The position numbers were made by a program, and so were the translations under genes. From NCBI GenBank assembly GCA_005788935.1, contig SYAK01000296.1, positions 1-10,181 on the forward strand: a DNA stretch of 10,181 bases. Reading direction: 5' to 3'. Origin of the DNA: Pseudomonadota bacterium. Lineage in GTDB: Bacteria > Myxococcota > UBA9042 > PHBI01. The first letter of the stretch is position 1. Every line of letters starts with the position of its first letter. The notes below the pieces were generated by a model. The model was given only the letters and a program-made list of their open reading frames with translations, searched no databases and was not told the origin of the DNA. Positions 1-5,652 of this stretch are shown here, in pieces.

Positions 1-155
1 ACGTCGCCAGTCCCCACGAGCTCGCCCGTCGCGGGGTCGAGCGGGATCTGACCCGAGCAGAAGGTCATGGCGCCCGGGCGCGCGACCTGGACGGCCTGGA
101 CGTAGGGGCCGATCGCGGCGGGGGCCTCGGCGGTGGCGATGATGGTGTGCGGCAT
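1..155 (-). CDS. ridA: RidA family reactive enamine/imine deaminase, N-terminal part (runs off the left edge)
   Basis: RidA (YjgF/YER057c/UK114) proteins are small cytosolic trimers that hydrolyse reactive 2-aminoacrylate-type enamines and imines made by PLP enzymes. The 51 visible residues read MPHTIIATAEAPAAIGPYVQ, then a short variable stretch, then FCSGQIPLDPATGELVGTGD. This is the family's N-terminal signature: the APAAIGPYxQA segment and the SGQIPLDPATGELV strand-loop. The ATG at 155 is preceded by GGGAG (minus strand, 163-167) seven nt upstream, which supports the start. The active-site Arg and Glu and the C-terminal signature lie beyond the window. It is divergent from everything to its right, so its promoter must lie in the 156-328 interval. 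The family call is very likely; the exact paralogue (RidA versus an Rid subfamily) cannot be settled from half a protein. Confidence 0.93.
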   Translation of the reverse strand, partial: MPHTIIATAEAPAAIGPYVQAVQVARPGAMTFCSGQIPLDPATGELVGTGD

Positions 156-238
156 GATGAAACTCCCGGAATCGTTGTCGTTGCAACACTTCACGCGGAT
201 CCCCCCAGCCACGCCGGGAGATCGTGCGCAGCGGGACA

Positions 239-278
239 TGGCACATTTTTTGACGGTCGCCAAAGGCCTGCATAACGT
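239..278 (+). promoter_or_regulatory. Candidate promoter region (overlapping sigma70-like and imperfect sigma54-like elements)
   Basis: This is a locally AT-rich patch in a GC-rich window. TTGACG (250-255) resembles a -35 box. It is followed by CATAAC (271-276, 15-nt spacer) or TAACGT (273-278, 17-nt spacer) as a weak -10. The same bases also form TGGCAC-N5-TTGAC (239-254), one base short of the sigma54 -24/-12 pattern TGGCAC-N5-TTGC, because the near-invariant C of the -12 GC is an A here. Either reading would drive rightward transcription into the small ORF at 329 and perhaps the cluster from 630. This is pattern matching only. Confidence 0.3.
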
Positions 279-328
279 CGGGCGGCGCGAGGGGAGATGC
301 CTCCTGCGCACCCCGCACGGAGCCCTCC

Positions 329-502
329 ATGCCACCTGACGCAACGACCCGCCGCGCCGACCCCTACCGCCTCGCCCGAGCCGAGTCGTGGGCGGGCGCC
401 TATCGCGCCGGTCGCCCGTCAGTCCGGCCCGATGGTACCCCGTCCGAACCAGCCCCCGCGCCTCGGCCTGCCGAGGTGGTGCCCTTCCGCCAGCTGAGCT
501 GA
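329..502 (+). CDS. Small hypothetical protein, 57 aa
   Basis: I do not recognise this protein. The frame opens with ATG at 329, has GGAG at 319-322 with a 6-nt spacer, and closes with TGA at 500-502. The translation starts MPPDATTRRADPYRLARAES and ends AEVVPFRQLS. It is Arg/Pro/Ala-rich, basic at the N-terminus, with a single Trp and no signal peptide or membrane segment. Most third codon positions are G or C, as in the real genes nearby. Two other frames are also open across parts of this region, but they give Pro/Arg/Ser-rich low-quality translations. A promoter-like patch lies 50-90 nt upstream and a hairpin begins 8 nt after the stop, a tidy arrangement for a small monocistronic gene. It could still be a chance frame in GC-rich DNA. 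Confidence 0.4.
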   Translation: MPPDATTRRADPYRLARAESWAGAYRAGRPSVRPDGTPSEPAPAPRPAEVVPFRQLS

Positions 503-510
503 CGACGCCG

Positions 511-532
511 CTGGCCCGAAGGGCGGGCCCAG
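511..532 (+). terminator. Hairpin just after the small ORF, possible weak terminator
   Basis: CTGGCCCG (511-518) pairs with CGGGCC-C-AG (524-532), with one bulged C and the 5-nt loop AAGGG. It begins 8 nt after the TGA of the 57-aa ORF. No T-run follows, so as an intrinsic terminator it would be weak. It could instead be part of the structured leader of the gene at 630. Confidence 0.3.
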
Positions 533-537
533 TCCGA

Positions 538-593
538 CGAGTTGCGGCCGCGCGTGTATTTCCTCCCCGACACCCACCCGCGGCCGCAACTCG
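538..593 (+). promoter_or_regulatory. Perfect 15-bp inverted repeat with an anti-Shine-Dalgarno loop, upstream of the SPOR gene
   Basis: CGAGTTGCGGCCGCG (538-552) is repeated exactly inverted at 579-593, around a 26-nt loop. The loop contains CCTCCCCG (562-569), the exact reverse complement of CGGGGAGG (616-623), which is the ribosome binding site of the gene at 630. A second loop stretch, TTCCTCC (560-566), is complementary to GGAGGAA (593-599), partly overlapping the 3' arm and its flank. As RNA this leader could form a very stable hairpin whose loop pairs with the ribosome binding site. As DNA it could be an operator dyad. The repeat is certain; its role is inference. No T-run follows, so it is not a standard terminator. 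Confidence 0.5.
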
Positions 594-615
594 GAGGAAC
601 CCATCAACCACAGTC

Positions 616-623
616 CGGGGAGG
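616..623 (+). promoter_or_regulatory. Ribosome binding site that decides the SPOR gene start
   Basis: CGGGGAGG lies 6 nt before the ATG at 630. An in-frame TTG at 624 would have no spacing from it, so the ATG is the better start. The whole site is complementary to the loop of the upstream hairpin (562-569). Confidence 0.7.
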
Positions 624-629
624 TTGTCC

Positions 630-1364
630 ATGCGAAGCCTGCGCTCCCTGGGACTGCTGTCGCGCCGTGATCCTGACGACCCGTCGGACGTGGTGGTGGA
701 ACTCGACCGTTGGCAGCTCACCGGGCTGTTGCTCGCGATGTTCGTCTTCTGCGCCCTCGCGTTCGCCATCGGCCTCGCGGTCGGCAAGGACAGCGCCGCG
801 AACACGGCCGCCGCGCCTCAGCTGACGCTCGAGCCGACCGTCACGCCAGCCGCCCGCGACCGCCAGCTCTCGCTCGCCGAAGCAGCTCCGAGCATGGCCC
901 GCCTTCAACTCGAGGGTCGACGCCCCGTGGCCGCCGCGGGCGATGCCGGCTCAACCCCGGCCGAGCTGGCGCGCATGGCGACGCACCGCGCGCTGCAGGA
1001 AGCGCGCGAGACGGGCGTCGGGCACCTTCCCGTGGACCAGGTTCCCGAGACGGCGCCAAACGCACCCGGGCAGGTCCCGGCGCAGGCTGCGGCGCCGCCC
1101 GCTCTGGCCGAGGCGCCTCCGAAGGCGCACGCGCTCGCGATCGCGACCGTGAGCAGCGAGGCCTCCGCCGTGGCGATGAAGGGCGCGCTCGCCAAGGTGA
1201 CCCCCGACGGGGTTCCGGTGCGCGTCCGGGCGTTGCAGGGACCCGGTGGACCCGCCTGGCGGATTGAGGTCGGGCGCTTTGAGACGCCCGCCGAAGCCGC
1301 CGCCTTCCAGAAGCGCTTCCAGTCGGACTCGGGCTACCTCGTGACGGTCGTCGCGGTCCCCTGA
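630..1364 (+). CDS. Membrane-anchored SPOR-domain protein, 244 aa
   Basis: SPOR domains bind glycan strands stripped of stem peptides, and so bring proteins to septal or remodelled peptidoglycan. Residues 1-29 are a charged cytoplasmic tail, about 30-52 form one hydrophobic transmembrane helix ending LAVGK, and about 53-165 are an Ala/Pro-rich linker that would span periplasm. Residues about 167-244 match a SPOR fold: a first strand HALAIATV, then the typical WRIEVGRFETPAEAAAFQKRF and a last strand YLVTVVAVP. This tail-helix-linker-SPOR layout is common in deltaproteobacteria. ATG 630 is chosen over TTG 624 on ribosome-binding-site spacing. It is first in the plus-strand cluster, 50 nt ahead of the next start. 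The family call is good; which division or envelope partner it serves cannot be told. Confidence 0.85.
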   Translation: MRSLRSLGLLSRRDPDDPSDVVVELDRWQLTGLLLAMFVFCALAFAIGLAVGKDSAANTAAAPQLTLEPTVTPAARDRQLSLAEAAPSMARLQLEGRRPVAAAGDAGSTPAELARMATHRALQEARETGVGHLPVDQVPETAPNAPGQVPAQAAAPPALAEAPPKAHALAIATVSSEASAVAMKGALAKVTPDGVPVRVRALQGPGGPAWRIEVGRFETPAEAAAFQKRFQSDSGYLVTVVAVP

Positions 1365-1414
1365 CGACGCCCGTGGCCCTTGACCTGTGGCCCGCCCCCG
1401 AGGATGCTGCCGCC

Positions 1415-2170
1415 ATGTGCACGACCGCCCGTCACCGCTTCGCCACACGCGCTGCCCTCGTCCTCCTCGCTCCTGGCGCCATCGCGAGCGGCTGCGCGTC
1501 GAAGGGCAAGGGCCCGGAGGTCGCCCCCGAGGCTCAGCTGCTCGGCACCGAGCTGTCGGGCGAGACCGAGACGGAGCGCTTCGATCTGAACGGCGACGGC
1601 AAGGCCGATCTCCTGCGCGTCTATGTGCTGCGCCCCGCGCCGAACGACCCTGCGCGCAAGGAGCGACTGCTCGCGCGGCAGGAGATCGATCTGAACTTCG
1701 ACGACCAGATCGACGTGCGCCGCCACTTCAACGAGCAGGGGCTCGTGCTGCGCGAGGAGATGGACCTCGACTTCGATGGGCGCTTCGACGCCGTCGACCA
1801 CTACGCGGGCGGGATCCTGTACCGTCGTGACATGGCACTGAATTTCGAGGGAAAACCCTCGATCGTGAAGTACTATGACAACAATGTGCTGATCCGCAAG
1901 GAGCGCGACACGACCGGCAGCGGGCGGATGGATACCTTCGAATATTACGATCGCGGTCGCCTGACACGCATCGGCCGCGACAACGACGGCGACGGCACGC
2001 CCGAGACCTACATCGAGGTCAAGCCCGAGGAGCAGGCCCCGGCCAGCGACAAGCCCGGCGATGAGAAGGTCCCCGAGAAGCCGCCGGGCGAGGCGCCGAA
2101 GGGCGACGACGTCAAGCCGGCCGAGACCCTTGGCGCGCGCGGCGGCCCTCGACCGAATCAGGCCGGGTGA
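1415..2170 (+). CDS. Repeat lipoprotein with EF-hand-like Asp loops, 251 aa
   Basis: Residues 1-26 look like a lipoprotein signal: a basic RHRFATR stretch, a hydrophobic ALVLLAPGAIA core, then ASGC with Cys27 as the lipidated residue. Ala at -3 makes the lipobox imperfect. Residues 57-202 hold six copies of a repeat that opens with an Asp-rich loop, as in DLNGDGKAD (57-65), DLNFDDQID (92-100) and DLDFDGRFD (117-125). The last four spacings are 24-25 residues. Copy 4 (ALNFEGKPS) and copy 5 (DTTGSGRMD) have lost several ligands. Residues 203-251 are a Pro/Glu/Lys tail, probably disordered. ATG 1415 is chosen because it opens the signal peptide, with GAGGA about 10 nt upstream; a GTG at 1373 in frame would bury it. 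The stop overlaps the next GTG start. No enzymatic motif is seen; calcium binding or a structural envelope role is inference. Confidence 0.75.
   Translation: MCTTARHRFATRAALVLLAPGAIASGCASKGKGPEVAPEAQLLGTELSGETETERFDLNGDGKADLLRVYVLRPAPNDPARKERLLARQEIDLNFDDQIDVRRHFNEQGLVLREEMDLDFDGRFDAVDHYAGGILYRRDMALNFEGKPSIVKYYDNNVLIRKERDTTGSGRMDTFEYYDRGRLTRIGRDNDGDGTPETYIEVKPEEQAPASDKPGDEKVPEKPPGEAPKGDDVKPAETLGARGGPRPNQAG
1583..2020 (+). repeat. Six 24-residue protein repeats (Asp loop plus YxxGxLxR)
   Basis: The Asp loops begin at residues 57, 92, 117, 141, 165 and 189 of the lipoprotein. Copies 2-5 share a second half of the form [YF]xx-G-x-L-x-R, for example HYAGGILYRR and YYDRGRLTRI. Copy 1 carries about ten extra residues. 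At the DNA level the copies are diverged, so this is an old protein repeat rather than a recent tandem duplication. Confidence 0.7.
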
Positions 2171-3033
2171 GCGGGATGTACCTCGAGAACTCGCACAACC
2201 TCTGGCGGCGCCTGGCGCGGGTGAAGGCCCTCGAGACGCATTTCGAGCTGGCGCTTGCCGGATACGAGCGGCGCAACCGCGACGAGCTGGTGCGCCACAT
2301 GGAGGCCGTCGCGATGCTGCCCGAGGGCGGGACGGGGTGCCTCGAGTACCTCGCGCTCAGCTGGCGGCTCAAGTGGCTCGACGGTGAGCAGCAGGCTGCG
2401 ATGGAGACGGCGCGGCTCGGCATGCTGATGTTCCCGACAGACGTGGACACGGTGCTCGAGTATGGGCGCCTGCTGCTCGACATGGGGCGTCACCAGGAGT
2501 CGATCCCGGTCTTCGAGGCTGGTACGCGGCTCGCGCCTGACGACGCCGACATGTGGTTCGAGCTCGGAATCGCGGCGGAATTCACGGAGCAGTGGGACCT
2601 GCGCCACGACGCCTTTCGGCGGGTCTGGCAGATCGAGCACCGCTTCGACCCGGCGGAGCCCCGCCTGCTGACGGACGACGAGGCCGTGGCGGTGGCCGAG
2701 GCGGCCGTCGAGCGCCTGCCCCCGCCAGTCCGCGGGGCTGTCGGCAACGTCGCGGTCATCGTCGAGGATTACCCCGACGAGTGGGTCGTGACGGACGCGG
2801 GTGCGGATCCGCGCGTCCTTGGGCTCTTCGACGGACCGACACACGGCTTCGAGACGAGTCTGGACGCGATGATCGAAGGGCCCGCGCGCATCTACCTGTT
2901 CCGCCGCAACATCGAGCGCCACTGCCACGACCGTGAGGACGCGGAGCACCAGATCGCGCTGACGGTGCTGCACGAGCTCGGGCATTATTTCGGCTTCGAC
3001 GAGTTCCAGCTCGAGGACATGGGGCTCAACTGA
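2167..3033 (+). CDS. TPR protein with C-terminal zincin metallopeptidase-like domain, 288 aa
   Basis: Residues about 60-160 form helical TPR-like repeats, including GRHQESIPVFEAGTRLAPDD and DMWFELGIAAEFTEQWDLR. Residues about 172-288 match the small 'possible zinc metallopeptidase' family (PF06262, minimal zincin): RLPPPVRGAVGNVAVIVED, then LGLFDG, then ARIYLFRRNIERHC, and the zinc site HELGHYFG (His269, Glu270, His273) seven codons before LEDMGLN. Position 11 of the HExxHxxGxx(D/H) motif is Glu279, with Asp278 just before it, so the third ligand is not standard. The family is normally a stand-alone protein of about 120 residues; here it carries a TPR arm that could hold a partner. No signal peptide is seen, so it is probably cytosolic. 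GTG 2167 overlaps the previous stop (GTGA); ATG 2176 is an in-frame alternative. Peptidase activity is unproven for this family. Confidence 0.82.
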   Translation: MSGMYLENSHNLWRRLARVKALETHFELALAGYERRNRDELVRHMEAVAMLPEGGTGCLEYLALSWRLKWLDGEQQAAMETARLGMLMFPTDVDTVLEYGRLLLDMGRHQESIPVFEAGTRLAPDDADMWFELGIAAEFTEQWDLRHDAFRRVWQIEHRFDPAEPRLLTDDEAVAVAEAAVERLPPPVRGAVGNVAVIVEDYPDEWVVTDAGADPRVLGLFDGPTHGFETSLDAMIEGPARIYLFRRNIERHCHDREDAEHQIALTVLHELGHYFGFDEFQLEDMGLN

Positions 3034-3045
3034 ACGGGTCTCCAC

Positions 3046-3528
3046 GTGGCCCATGACGTCGAGGTGCCCTTGCCCCTCCGAGCCCCAGCCCCAGGCGAGC
3101 CTTACGGGCGCACGCTCCTCGCGGACTCGCCCGAGGCGGAGACCCTTGCGATGACGTGGCGGCCGGACGCGACCTGCGCGCCCCACGACCACGGCGCCGC
3201 CCGTGGCACGATCCACCTCGTGTCGGGGGCGATCCGTGAGCGCGTCTACCGCTCGACGGGTCACGGGCTCGAGATCGTCGCGACCGCCATCCATCGCGCT
3301 CCCGCGGTGCTGACCGTGCCCGCGGGATGCATCCACGACATGACCGCGCTCGACGAGGCGCTGACGATCCATCACTACGCGCCAAGGGTCCACGCCATGC
3401 GGATCTGGGACGTGGCGGGGCGTCGGACGCTCACGGTCGGGGACGATTGCGGCGCGTGGGTGCCGCGCGACGGCGCGGGCGTCGTAGCCAGCGTGGGCTG
3501 GGACGAGCCAGGGGGACAGCATGCCTGA
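3046..3528 (+). CDS. Cysteine-dioxygenase-like cupin, 160 aa
   Basis: Cysteine dioxygenases are non-haem iron cupins that oxidise thiols such as cysteine to sulfinates. Here WRPDATCAPHDHGAARG gives the first two iron ligands (His47, His49), and CIHDM gives the third (His97). TIHHYAPR supplies the counterparts of the Ser-His-Tyr triad (Thr107, His109, Tyr111; Ser is replaced by Thr). The position of the mammalian cross-linking Cys93 is Gly54, as in bacterial enzymes, so no Cys-Tyr cross-link can form. At 160 residues it is close to a minimal family member. The GTG at 3046 is the first start after the upstream stop and has no strong ribosome binding site; in-frame GTG 3064 and TTG 3070 are alternatives. 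It begins 12 nt after the zincin gene and overlaps the next gene by 8 nt. The substrate (cysteine, 3-mercaptopropionate or another thiol) cannot be told. Confidence 0.8.
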   Translation: MAHDVEVPLPLRAPAPGEPYGRTLLADSPEAETLAMTWRPDATCAPHDHGAARGTIHLVSGAIRERVYRSTGHGLEIVATAIHRAPAVLTVPAGCIHDMTALDEALTIHHYAPRVHAMRIWDVAGRRTLTVGDDCGAWVPRDGAGVVASVGWDEPGGQHA

Positions 3529-4828
3529 CAGGCGGCCGCTCATCCTCGTGACGTGGACGACGCGCTACCGAGACGGTGGGCGCGAGCTGACCCTGGCGGC
3601 CGAGACGCTCGCGGCCGAGCGGGGGGCGACGGGTGCAGAGGTGTGGCCTATGCGGGTCGAGTCGAAGGCCGAGTTCGTCGCGGCGCTCGACCGGGTGCGC
3701 GCGACCGGGCGGCTGCTGCATGAGCTTCATTTCCTAGGGCATTCAGGCATGTACGGGCCGATGTTCCGGACGACGGCGGTGCCGGAGCAGTTCAGCCCGC
3801 ACGAGTGGCGCACCCTGCAGATCCCGTTCGCGGACGGCGCCGAGGCCTTCTTCCACGCCTGTCGGACAGCGCGCTGGTTTGCGCCCTTCTTCGCGCGGAC
3901 CTTCGGGGTGCGGACCTGGGGGTTTCACTGGTACACGACGTTCTCGCGCCAGCCGAACACCTTCGCGTGGCCTGGCCCGCGGCCGTCGGCGCCGCTGTAT
4001 CTGGTCGGCTGCCGCGGACGGAAGAGCGACGGCCTGCTTGGCTCGGTCCTGAAATATGCCGGACTGATGCCCGTCGAGCCGATGCGCGCCTTCGACCCCG
4101 AGCCCGTCGGCGGCGAGGCGAGCTACGATGGGGTCGCCACGCTCTATGGCGAGGTCTTCGCCGACATCCGGGTGCGACGCGACGAGTGGCGCTGGCTCGA
4201 GGCGCACTGGCCAAACGGTGGCCCCTGTGACGTGCTGGACCTCGGCTGCGGGACCGGGGCGCTGCTCGCCGCCCTGGGACCGCGGGTCCGGACGGGACAC
4301 GGCGTCGACGTCTCGGCGGGCATGGTGGCCGAGGCGCGGCGCCGCCACCCCGCCCATAACCTGCACTTCACGCAGATCGGTGGCCCCGCCCTGCCCTTTC
4401 CGGACGCGTCCTTCGACGTCGCGGTGAGCTTCCTGTCCTGGCGCTACCTCGACTGGGACCCGGTGATGGCCGAGTTGCAGCGGGTTCTGCGGCCAGGCGG
4501 GCGCCTGCTCGTCGTCGACATGGTGACGGCCCCTGTCGCGCCGCGCGAGCTTTCCGATTTCCTGCGGGACAGCGCGAGGTCCGCCCTGCAGCGCCAGCAG
4601 GACCCGCGCTTCCGGGATGCGCTCGCCCAGCTGTCGCGCGATCCGGGCTGGCAGACGATGCTGAAGTACAACCCGATCCGCGCCCAGCACGAGTATGTCT
4701 GGTACTTCGAGAGCCGATTCCCGGGGCGGAGGGTCGAGCGGCTGAACGTCGGCTGGAGCGCGCGCGTGCTCGCGTTCGACTCGGGGCCGATCCCGCAAGG
4801 CCGGATCGCGCCGCAGACGTGGCCATGA
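3521..4828 (+). CDS. Two-domain protein: clan CD-like N-terminal domain fused to a class I SAM methyltransferase, 435 aa
   Basis: Residues about 205-345 are a Rossmann methyltransferase: VLDLGCGTG (238-246) binds SAM, GVDVS (261-265) carries the acidic residue for the ribose, PDASFDVAVS (294-303) is motif II, and RVLRPGGRLLVVD (321-333) is motif III (Methyltransf_11 type). Residues 1-190 are a separate domain. It opens with a hydrophobic strand (LILVTW), then LHELHFLGHSGMYGP with His74 at a strand end, then AFFHACRTARWFAPFFARTF with Cys114, then a strand VRTWGFHW. A strand-His-Ser-Gly / strand-Ala-Cys pair followed by a helix and another strand is how caspase- and CHAT-type clan CD peptidases are laid out, but I cannot confirm homology. 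The last 90 residues are rich in aromatic and basic residues and may cap the substrate site. AGGGGG precedes the start; the stop overlaps the next ATG. The methyltransferase call is firm; the substrate is unknown. Confidence 0.8.
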   Translation: MPDRRPLILVTWTTRYRDGGRELTLAAETLAAERGATGAEVWPMRVESKAEFVAALDRVRATGRLLHELHFLGHSGMYGPMFRTTAVPEQFSPHEWRTLQIPFADGAEAFFHACRTARWFAPFFARTFGVRTWGFHWYTTFSRQPNTFAWPGPRPSAPLYLVGCRGRKSDGLLGSVLKYAGLMPVEPMRAFDPEPVGGEASYDGVATLYGEVFADIRVRRDEWRWLEAHWPNGGPCDVLDLGCGTGALLAALGPRVRTGHGVDVSAGMVAEARRRHPAHNLHFTQIGGPALPFPDASFDVAVSFLSWRYLDWDPVMAELQRVLRPGGRLLVVDMVTAPVAPRELSDFLRDSARSALQRQQDPRFRDALAQLSRDPGWQTMLKYNPIRAQHEYVWYFESRFPGRRVERLNVGWSARVLAFDSGPIPQGRIAPQTWP

Positions 4829-5634
4829 GCCTCGAACTGCATGCAGTTCATACGATTGTCATCGACTGGGGCATCGGCGGCTTCGGCGCCTGGCGACGCT
4901 TGCATGCGGCGCAGCAGGGGGGGACCCTGTCCTACGTCTCGGACGCTGGCTTCACGCCGTGGGGCAAGGTGGCGCCCGAGGTGCTCGCAACGCGGCTCGT
5001 GACGCTCGTGCAGGCCGTCATGGCCGAGGTGCCTCGCAAGCACGCGCGCCTCGTCGTGGCGTGCAACGCGATGAGCACGGTGCTCGAGGGTGACGGCGAA
5101 GGCGTCTGGCGTGCTGGCCCGGAGACGCTGCCGCTGCCGGCCTGGGGAATCATCTCGGCGGGAGTCCGGGTGGCGCTCGCGTCGGGGGCGTCCCGCGTCG
5201 GTGTCATCGGCGGGGCCCGGACCATCGCGGCGGGCCTTCACGCCGACGCCCTGCGCGCGGCCGGCCGTGAGGTCGTGGCGGTCGTGGCCCAGCCGCTGTC
5301 GGCCCACGTGGAGGCGGGTCGCCTCGACGGCGAGGCGGTCTCGGAGGACGTCTCCCGCGTGGTTGCGGAGGTCACGGCCGAGGGTCCGGTCGACGCGCTG
5401 CTGCTCGCCTGCACCCACTACCCAGCGCTCGCGCCCGTCTTCGAGAGGCTGATGCCCGGGGTGCCGCTGTGCGACCCGCTCGACGGCCTGACACTGCAGT
5501 TGACCTCGCAAACACTGGGCGCACCGGCCGATCTCCGCTTCTTCACGACCGGCGATCCGGACGCGATGCGGCAGGCCGCCCATCAGGCGTTCGGCGTGAC
5601 CATTGCGAACGCCATTGCTGTCATGACACGCTGA
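4825..5634 (+). CDS. Asp/Glu racemase family protein (MurI-like), 269 aa
   Basis: Glutamate racemase makes D-glutamate for peptidoglycan by two-base catalysis with a pair of cysteines. All main landmarks are here: IDWGIGGF (Asp14; usual form DSGIGG), SDAGFTPWG (usual PYG), VVACNAMST with Cys80 (usual ACNTAS), HVEAG with Glu163, and LLLACTHYPAL with Cys196 and His198 (usual GCTHYP). The length equals that of MurI. Three changes sit around the substrate pocket: Ser-to-Trp15, Tyr-to-Trp46, and Thr-Ala-to-Ala-Met at 82-83. They suggest a divergent subfamily, possibly with another amino-acid substrate, rather than the housekeeping enzyme. ATG 4825 overlaps the previous stop (ATGA); an in-frame GTG at 4819 is less likely. 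Fold and catalytic pair are well supported; glutamate as substrate is not, so no gene symbol is given. Confidence 0.82.
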   Translation: MSLELHAVHTIVIDWGIGGFGAWRRLHAAQQGGTLSYVSDAGFTPWGKVAPEVLATRLVTLVQAVMAEVPRKHARLVVACNAMSTVLEGDGEGVWRAGPETLPLPAWGIISAGVRVALASGASRVGVIGGARTIAAGLHADALRAAGREVVAVVAQPLSAHVEAGRLDGEAVSEDVSRVVAEVTAEGPVDALLLACTHYPALAPVFERLMPGVPLCDPLDGLTLQLTSQTLGAPADLRFFTTGDPDAMRQAAHQAFGVTIANAIAVMTR

Positions 5635-5652
5635 AATCGACGCGAGGCCACG

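Noticed and set aside
180..187. GTTGCAAC palindrome upstream of ridA
   Set aside because: An 8-bp palindrome is expected by chance in a window of this size, and nothing else supports an operator there.
624..629. TTG at 624 as start of the SPOR gene
   Set aside because: It abuts the Shine-Dalgarno at 616-623 with no spacing. The ATG at 630 has the proper 6-nt gap.
388..825. 145-codon plus-strand frame and a 128-codon minus-strand frame over 388-825
   Set aside because: Both run through the hairpin leader into the SPOR gene's membrane segment in the wrong frame or strand. They give Arg/Pro/Ser-rich text without a ribosome binding site.
2158..3543. Long open frame of about 460 codons on the minus strand
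   Set aside because: It is antisense to the TPR-zincin and dioxygenase-like genes, both of which have clear family motifs. Its translation is Arg/His/Val-rich with no domain, as expected of a shadow frame in GC-rich DNA.
3743..5583. Two long minus-strand frames (3743-4798 and 4444-5583)
   Set aside because: They lie antisense to the methyltransferase fusion and the racemase-like gene and show no motif or plausible start site.
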